Source: Leucobacter sp. (GTDB taxonomy: Bacteria; Actinomycetota; Actinomycetes; Actinomycetales; Microbacteriaceae). From it: a DNA stretch of 8,948 nucleotides. The translations under genes and the position numbers were made by a program. Below the pieces are notes generated by a model, which did not search any database, was not told the DNA's origin, and saw only the letters and a program-made list of their open reading frames with translations. Positions 4,977-8,948 of this stretch are shown here, one piece after another. Position 1 is the stretch's first letter; each line of letters starts with the position of its first letter. The stretch spans positions 1-8,948 of the forward strand of contig JAGNOB010000039.1 of NCBI GenBank assembly GCA_017990305.1, given 5' to 3'.

Positions 4977-7553
4977 CTAGGGTGCCGGGTGCTTGCGCTC
5001 GATGCTCGCGCCCTCGACGTCGACGTTCGGGATGATCCTGTCGAGCCACTTCGGCAGCCACCACGCGGACTTGCCGAGCAGGTGCATGATCGCGGGCATG
5101 AGCAGCATCCGCACGAGGAACGCGTCGAGCGCGACGCCAACGGCGAGGCCGACGCCGAACGATTTGATCATCACCGAGTCGGAACTGATGAAGCCACCGA
5201 ACACCGCGATCATGATGAGTGCCGCCGCGATGACCACGCGCCGCCCCGCACGGAAGCCCTGCGCCACGGCGAGCCGCGCGGGCGCGCCGTGCACGTAGGC
5301 CTCGCGCATACCTGTCGAGAGGAACAGCTGGTAGTCCATCGCGAGCCCGAACAGGATCCCGACGAGGATGATCGGCAGGAAGCTGAGCAGGGGTCCAGGG
5401 GTGTGGATCCCGAGCAGCTCACCGAACCAGCCCCACTGGAACACCGCCGTAGCGACGCCGTACGTCGCGAACAGCGAGAGGACGAAGCCGGCGGTCGCGA
5501 TCAGCGGGACGAGTAGCGAGCGGAACACCATGGTCATGATGATGAACGACAGGCCGACGACAACCAGGAGGTAGACGGGGAGCGCGTCCGCGAGTCCCTC
5601 TGAGATGTCAATGTTGATCGCTGCCTGGCCTGCGACGCCGAGCTCGATGGAGCCGTCGACGGGCGGCAGCTCACGCAACTCGCGCACGAGCGTCTCGGTC
5701 GACTCGCTGTTCGGGCCCTCTGCGGGAATCACCTGGAACGCGGCCATCCGGTTGTCGTCAGACACGGCGATCGGTGCGACCGCGGTCACGTCGTCGAGCC
5801 CTGAGAGCTGTCGGGCGACGCTCACCTGCGACTCGAGCAGACCCTCGTCGTCGAGCCCGTCGGGGAGGTTGGCCGTGACGAGGATCGTGCCGGTCGCTCC
5901 CTCACCAAACTGCTTCTCGGTGAGCGTGTGCGCGAGGTGCGAGGCGGATCCAGCGGGCTCGGACTCGCCGCCCGGCAGCCCCATGCGCATCGAGAGCGAG
6001 GGAATCGCGATGATGAGCAGCGCCACCACGACGCCGACCGCCGTGACGATCGCGCGCCACGTCGGCATCGGGCGGATCGGCTTCGCGGCCTTCGTCGCCT
6101 TCGCGGGCGCAGGCTCGGCAGGGGAGGATGCGGATCCAGGTGCCGAGCCAAGCTGCGCGACTGCGGCGCGGCCCTTCTTACCAAGGACGCGGTCGCCCGC
6201 GAGTCCGAGGAGCGCGGGGATCGCCGAGATTGTCAGCAGCACCGCAACGAGGATGCTGAACGCGCCTGCCGTACCCATGAGGCCGAGGAACGGGATGCCG
6301 GTGATGTTCAGCGCGAGCAGCGCGACGATCACGGTTGCGCCGGCGAAGACCACCGCGGTGCCGGCCGTACCGTTCGCGAGCGCGATCGATTCGCGCACGG
6401 GCATGCCTTCGAGCATCTGCTTGCGATGTCGGTTGATGATGAACAGCGCGTAGTCAATGCCGACCGCGAGGCCGAGCATTACGCCGAAGATCGGCGTGAC
6501 CGAGGCCATCTGCACGACGCCGGAGAAGGCGAGCGTGGCGAGGGATCCGATGCCCACGCCCGTGATCGCGGTGACGAGCGGGAAGGTTGCGGCGAGCCAG
6601 GAGCCGAGCACGATCACAAGCACGACGGCCGCGATGAGCACGCCGATGACCTCGCCGACGCCGAGGATCTGCGGGATCCCCTGCGCGATATCGGTCGAGA
6701 AACCGAGCTGCAGCCCTGCGATCGGCGCCGACTCGAAGTGGTCAATGACGCCATCCTTGGCTTCCTCAGAGAGGTCGAGACGCGGTTCGGTGAACGCGAC
6801 ATTCACGAGCGCGGTGCTGCCGTCTTCTGAGACCATGCGGATCTCATCCGCGAAGCCCATGAGCTCAGCCCCGAGTTCGAGCTGGGCTGCCCCGTCTTCG
6901 AGCTTCGCCTCCTGCGTGGTGAGCTCGGCCAGCGCGTCGTCGATGACTGCCTGCTGCTTTTCGAGTTCTGCCGCCTGCGCGTCGAGCATCGCCTGCTGCG
7001 CGGCGAGCTGGTCCGTCGGGAAGCCGGCGGCTTCGGCCTGCGCCTTGCCAGCGTCGAGCTGCTTCTGGCCGTCAGCAAGCTGTGCGCGGCCGGCATCGAG
7101 CTGTTCCTGGCCGCTCGTGAGCTGGGTGCGACCGTCCGCGATCTGCGCTCGGCCGTCCTCAAGTTCCGCGCGCCCGTCGGCGATCTTCGCCGCCTGGTCG
7201 GCGCGCTCGGTTTCGGTGTCGAAGGGATCCACAACGCCAGCAACGTCGTCGAGCCCGTCTGCCGAGGCGACAAGCTTGCTGATTTCCGCGCGCTGTTCGG
7301 CAGACAGCGGGCTGCCGTCTTCGGTCGCGTAGACGACGGTGCCGGCGGCTCCGCTGAAGTCGGGAAGCTTCTTCTCGAGCTCCTCGATGACCTCACCGGA
7401 GGCGGTGCCTGGCACGTCGAAGCTTGAGGTGAGCGTCTTGAAGCCGATGAGGAATCCACCGGCCGAGAGCCCCAGAATCACGGCCCAGGCGGTGAGTACC
7501 GGCCAGGCGCGTCGGGAGGCGAAGAGCCCCAATCGGTGTAACAGCTCGGCCAT
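4977..7553 (-). CDS. MmpL/RND-superfamily membrane transporter
   Basis: An 858-residue proton-driven exporter of the MMPL family with the standard twelve-helix, two-repeat plan. TM1 is at about 17-37, a large extracytoplasmic domain at 40-300, TM2-6 at about 300-450, a charged Ala/Pro/Lys-rich cytoplasmic linker at about 455-498, TM7 at about 499-520, a second extracytoplasmic domain at 525-655 and TM8-12 at about 656-825. The proton-relay Asp-Tyr pairs of MmpL3-type transporters are both present: D367-Y368 in VGIDYALFI and D740-Y741 in LAMDYQLFL. The first extracytoplasmic domain carries a long heptad-repeat insertion (124-232). Substrates are likely lipids, peptides or drugs; none can be named. 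The start at 7553 was chosen because GGGAAG lies about 5 nt before it; an ATG 33 bp upstream has no such site. The divergent tetR gene is the probable repressor. At its 3' end it converges on the HNH gene with only 13 bp between the stops. Confidence 0.95.
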   Translation of the reverse strand: MAELLHRLGLFASRRAWPVLTAWAVILGLSAGGFLIGFKTLTSSFDVPGTASGEVIEELEKKLPDFSGAAGTVVYATEDGSPLSAEQRAEISKLVASADGLDDVAGVVDPFDTETERADQAAKIADGRAELEDGRAQIADGRTQLTSGQEQLDAGRAQLADGQKQLDAGKAQAEAAGFPTDQLAAQQAMLDAQAAELEKQQAVIDDALAELTTQEAKLEDGAAQLELGAELMGFADEIRMVSEDGSTALVNVAFTEPRLDLSEEAKDGVIDHFESAPIAGLQLGFSTDIAQGIPQILGVGEVIGVLIAAVVLVIVLGSWLAATFPLVTAITGVGIGSLATLAFSGVVQMASVTPIFGVMLGLAVGIDYALFIINRHRKQMLEGMPVRESIALANGTAGTAVVFAGATVIVALLALNITGIPFLGLMGTAGAFSILVAVLLTISAIPALLGLAGDRVLGKKGRAAVAQLGSAPGSASSPAEPAPAKATKAAKPIRPMPTWRAIVTAVGVVVALLIIAIPSLSMRMGLPGGESEPAGSASHLAHTLTEKQFGEGATGTILVTANLPDGLDDEGLLESQVSVARQLSGLDDVTAVAPIAVSDDNRMAAFQVIPAEGPNSESTETLVRELRELPPVDGSIELGVAGQAAINIDISEGLADALPVYLLVVVGLSFIIMTMVFRSLLVPLIATAGFVLSLFATYGVATAVFQWGWFGELLGIHTPGPLLSFLPIILVGILFGLAMDYQLFLSTGMREAYVHGAPARLAVAQGFRAGRRVVIAAALIMIAVFGGFISSDSVMIKSFGVGLAVGVALDAFLVRMLLMPAIMHLLGKSAWWLPKWLDRIIPNVDVEGASIERKHPAP
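6858..7007 (-). repeat. Second coiled-coil arm of the transporter (residues 183-232)
   Basis: Hydrophobic residues fall exactly every seven positions: L183, L190, L197, I204, L211, L218, L225, M232. The rest of the segment is rich in Ala, Gln, Glu and Asp. It is a continuous amphipathic helix of about 50 residues, almost the same length as the first arm. It is out of register with the first arm by three residues across the turn at about 174-182. The last heptads regain the L-x-x-G form (G221, G228). Confidence 0.75.
7038..7184 (-). repeat. Seven tandem L-x-x-G heptads in the transporter (residues 124-172)
   Basis: Seven uninterrupted seven-residue units of the form (L/I)-x-x-G-x-x-x encode Leu/Ile at 124, 131, 138, 145, 152, 159, 166 and Gly at 127, 134, 141, 148, 155, 162, 169. 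At DNA level these are seven degenerate 21-bp units. This is the xxxLxxG heptad type known from YhgE/Pip-like and some MMPL proteins of Gram-positive bacteria. Leu would occupy position a and Gly position d of a coiled coil. Confidence 0.85.
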
Positions 7554-7626
7554 GTGCTTCCCGTTTCTTGCGCGTTCGCGCGTCATGCATCGTGCGGGCT
7601 CGCTCCGGTTCCGGGCAGCGAGCGTC

Positions 7627-7654
7627 TGGCCAACGCTTCCCCGGATTGGCCAAC
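7627..7654. repeat. Direct repeats TGGCCAAC, 20 bp apart, in the mmpL-tetR intergenic region
   Basis: TGGCCAAC occurs at 7627-7634 and 7647-7654, exactly 20 bp apart, about two helical turns. The inner copy extends to the 8-bp palindrome TTGGCCAA (7646-7653). Both lie just downstream of the proposed transporter -10 box, so they fall at the start of its transcript. They could be a second operator or a leader element. Confidence 0.4.
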
Positions 7655-7660
7655 CTTGCT

Positions 7661-7690
7661 AGAATAAGACGCAACGTCTCGTCTAGACAA
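7661..7690 (-). promoter_or_regulatory. Probable promoter of the MmpL transporter gene
   Basis: On the minus strand TTGTCT (7685-7690) is followed by an 18-nt spacer and TATTCT (7661-7666), each matching the housekeeping consensus at 4 of 6 positions. Transcription would start near 7654, giving a leader of about 100 nt before the ATG at 7553. On the plus strand TAGAAT (7660-7665) overlaps this -10 box and may serve tetR, but its -35 region is poor. Confidence 0.5.
7667..7688. promoter_or_regulatory. Candidate TetR operator: two adjacent palindromes
   Basis: AGACG-CAA-CGTCT (7667-7679) is a 13-bp dyad with perfect 5-bp arms. One base later comes the perfect 8-bp palindrome GTCTAGAC (7681-7688). 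The four half-sites all share the AGAC/GTCT core. They fill the space between the -35 and -10 boxes of the proposed transporter promoter and lie 33-54 bp before the tetR start codon. This is the classic position for a TetR-family repressor that controls both its own gene and the divergent exporter gene. Confidence 0.6.
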
Positions 7691-7720
7691 ATTCCCGCAC
7701 GCAACACACAGGAGGTTCCC

Positions 7721-8365
7721 ATGTCGCCAGCGCCCAGCGGCCCTGCGGCAGGTGATCGCGACGCAGGCACGCCCATCACTCCTAGCGCGTCAGCGCGCAG
7801 TGGGCCGGTGCGGAGCGAGGCCTCACGGATCAAGATCCTCCAAGCGACGGCGAAGCGCTTCGCCGAGGTCGGCTTCGAGCGCCTCACCATCGAGGGCATC
7901 GCAGCCGAGGCCGGTGTTGGCAAGCAGACGATCTACCGGTGGTGGAAGTCGAAGAGCGCGATCATCGCCGAGTGCCTGGTCGAGGGAATGCTTCTTAGGG
8001 AGGCCCACCCAATCCCCCATGCCGGGCACGTGGCAGACGACATCGCCACCTGGCTCGACAGCGTCTTCGCGACACTCGGCGACCCCGACAGCGATGGCCT
8101 CCTGCGGTCGCTCATCGCCGCCGCAACCGACAACCCCGAGGTCGCCATGCGGGTGCGCAGCAGCATCAGCGGCGAGGACACCCTCACTGGGCGACTGCAG
8201 GCCGGAATCGGGGAGGTCCCGAACCTCACCGCCGACGCCCCCTTCCAGGAGATCGCGGAGGCGCTCACCGGCGCCATCATCCTGCGCACACTTGCCCGCG
8301 CGCCGATGACTCCCGCCGAGACGCGCCGCCTCGTCGACGCGACGCTCGGCACGAGATCCAGCTAG
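7721..8365 (+). CDS. TetR/AcrR-family transcriptional regulator
   Basis: A 214-residue repressor-type protein. The N-terminal DNA-binding domain is at about 33-80, with ILQATAKRFAEVGFERLTI (39-57) and the helix-turn-helix IEGIAAEAGVGKQTIYRWW (57-75). The all-helical ligand domain fills the rest, and the ligand is unknown. A Ser/Pro/Ala/Gly-rich tail of about 32 residues precedes the DNA-binding domain; it is longer than usual and probably disordered. The start is well fixed by AGGAGG (7710-7715), 5 nt before the ATG. An open frame reaching back to 7568 would run through the promoter region and is rejected. It is transcribed away from the MmpL gene, and the palindromes between them are the likely binding sites, so it probably represses the exporter until an inducing compound is present. 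Confidence 0.93.
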   Translation: MSPAPSGPAAGDRDAGTPITPSASARSGPVRSEASRIKILQATAKRFAEVGFERLTIEGIAAEAGVGKQTIYRWWKSKSAIIAECLVEGMLLREAHPIPHAGHVADDIATWLDSVFATLGDPDSDGLLRSLIAAATDNPEVAMRVRSSISGEDTLTGRLQAGIGEVPNLTADAPFQEIAEALTGAIILRTLARAPMTPAETRRLVDATLGTRSS

Positions 8366-8382
8366 AGACCGCCGGGTCCCAC

Positions 8383-8453
8383 AGACAGAGGCGGCCCGGG
8401 CGTTCTCGCCCGGGCCGCTATCTGGGTCGCCTCGACCCAGTATTGCTCTGTCT
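8383..8453. terminator. Nested inverted repeats (three-way junction), probable bidirectional terminator
   Basis: An outer 8-bp stem, AGACAGAG (8383-8390) with CTCTGTCT (8446-8453), encloses two hairpins. The first is GCGGCCCGGGC (8391-8401) with GCCCGGGCCGC (8408-8418), an 11-bp stem with a 6-nt loop. The second is CTGGGTCG (8422-8429) with CGACCCAG (8433-8440), an 8-bp stem with a 3-nt loop. All three stems are perfect. The element fills the space between the tetR stop and the stop of the convergent DUF3151 gene, 17 and 5 nt away, so it would terminate transcription from both sides. Long U-runs are missing. Confidence 0.8.
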
Positions 8454-8458
8454 CGCGG

Positions 8459-8875
8459 CTACCGCGCCCCTTCAATCTCCGCAATCGCGGTCGCGTCTGC
8501 CCCGTTGAGGAACTCGGTGAGCCGCTCGACCTCGCCGGTCTCTCCGATCGCCTCGGCGCCACGGCGGAGCGCGTAGAGTGCGCGGAGCACGCCACGGTTC
8601 GGCTCGTGCGACCAGGGCACCGGCCCGGCTCCGCGCCAGCCCGACTTGCGGAGCTTGTCGAGCCCGCGGTGGTAGCCGACGCGCGCAAACGCGTACGCCT
8701 CGATCTCGCGCCCCGCGACCGCAGCTTCGTCAGAGAGCTCGACCCACGCGAGCGGTGACTCCGGGTGCTCGCGCACAACGGACTCGGGATCGCGCCCTGC
8801 GGCGAGCGCCTCAGCGACCGCCGTTTCAGGGGCGAGGAGCGTGGGTTCTGGGCCAAGAAGATTCTCACCGATCAT
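8459..8875 (-). CDS. DUF3151-family protein
   Basis: A 138-residue soluble protein with no signal peptide or membrane segment. It matches the actinobacterial DUF3151 family: an N-terminus of the form ENLLGPEPTLL (4-14), then the strongly conserved stretch at 61-95, with GYHRGLDKLRKSGW (67-80) and GPVPWSHEPNRG (84-95), and an Ala/Glu-rich helical tail ending in EFLNGAD. The function is unknown. The segment 41-75 resembles a short helical-repeat arrangement, but that is only an impression. From memory, in many actinobacteria this gene lies near fructose-bisphosphate aldolase and purA; here purA is about 6 kb away and the aldolase gene, if present, would be beyond the right edge. No ribosome binding site is seen before the ATG, but TAAGCT lies exactly 6 nt ahead, suggesting a leaderless message. 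Confidence 0.88.
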   Translation of the reverse strand: MIGENLLGPEPTLLAPETAVAEALAAGRDPESVVREHPESPLAWVELSDEAAVAGREIEAYAFARVGYHRGLDKLRKSGWRGAGPVPWSHEPNRGVLRALYALRRGAEAIGETGEVERLTEFLNGADATAIAEIEGAR

Positions 8876-8881
8876 GGCGCC

Positions 8882-8887
8882 AGCTTA
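8882..8887 (-). promoter_or_regulatory. Candidate -10 box of the DUF3151 gene, leaderless spacing
   Basis: TAAGCT on the minus strand fits TAnnnT and is separated from the ATG at 8875 by exactly six bases (GGCGCC). The only possible -35, TTGGTG, is 20 nt upstream, which is too far to be convincing. The absence of a Shine-Dalgarno supports transcription starting on the ATG. Confidence 0.4.
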
Positions 8888-8915
8888 GCGAGGACCGCTG
8901 GGGTCGGCACCAATC

Positions 8916-8948
8916 TCAGCGAGGCAGCCGAACCTCGACAGTGAAGTC
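8916..8948 (-). CDS. Possible 3' end of an upstream gene (ten codons)
   Basis: One minus-strand frame entering from the right edge reads DFTVEVRLPR and stops at TGA (8916-8918). Seven of the ten codons end in G or C, as expected for coding sequence here, and the ending resembles those of some sensor kinases. A second frame is also open to a TAA at 8885-8887. Ten codons are too few to be sure that this is a gene or to name it. Confidence 0.3.
   Translation of the reverse strand, partial: DFTVEVRLPR

Noticed and set aside
4857..7332. Several long plus-strand open frames (4857-5516, 5605-6453, 5928-6830, 6457-7332)
   Set aside because: All are mirror-image shadows of the MmpL transporter, with low-complexity Arg/Asp/Ser/Ala-rich translations.
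7568..7720. A longer tetR start at 7568
   Set aside because: It would translate through the promoter and operator region; AGGAGG at 7710-7715 fixes the start at 7721.
1..8948. tRNA, rRNA, CRISPR, insertion sequence, prophage or toxin-antitoxin elements
   Set aside because: None was found by eye: no regularly spaced repeats, no transposase or integrase motifs, and no cloverleaf with a CCA end. The cloverleaf-like shape at 8383-8453 lacks tRNA features.

Overview
The window is ordinary-looking chromosome from a high-GC Gram-positive bacterium, most likely an actinobacterium of the Microbacteriaceae (Leucobacter-like). The grounds are very high third-position GC, long antisense open frames, TAnnnT-type -10 hexamers, a DUF3151 gene (an actinobacterial family) and an MmpL-type transporter with a divergent TetR gene. 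The genus is inferred from general resemblance only. No rRNA, tRNA, CRISPR array, insertion sequence or phage gene is visible.

Layout: (1) 1-1057, minus strand: the 5' end of a fumarylacetoacetate-hydrolase (FAH) family enzyme running off the left edge, preceded by a FadR-type GntR regulator. A 25-bp imperfect dyad lies between them. This looks like the regulated start of a small catabolic operon. (2) 1105-2711, minus: purA (adenylosuccinate synthetase) followed 11 bp later by a small AroQ-type chorismate mutase whose ribosome binding site overlaps the purA stop codon. (3) 2793-3332, minus: a Dps-type ferritin with a perfect 14-bp hairpin terminator that separates it from purA. (4) 3488-4963, plus: a TIGR01777-type NAD(P)-binding epimerase and a small HNH-type nuclease-fold protein. 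(5) 4977-8365: a divergent pair, an MmpL/RND transporter (minus) and a TetR regulator (plus). Their shared intergenic region carries palindromes inside the transporter's probable promoter. (6) 8383-8453: a compact nested inverted-repeat structure (three-way junction) between convergent genes, best read as a bidirectional terminator. (7) 8459-8948, minus: a DUF3151 protein and perhaps the last ten codons of another gene.

How the parts work together: TetR probably represses the transporter gene, and the GntR protein probably controls the FAH operon in response to a small organic acid. purA and the chorismate mutase are probably translated from one message. Dps is a stand-alone stress gene. Three genes without a well-placed Shine-Dalgarno (gntR, HNH, DUF3151) each have a TAnnnT hexamer exactly 6 nt before the start codon, which suggests leaderless transcripts.

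I found no convincing new multi-gene system. The best leads are the symmetric 7+7 heptad hairpin in the transporter's first extracytoplasmic domain, the three-way-junction terminator, the leaderless pattern, and an HNH-type protein with Cys in place of the usual first His.
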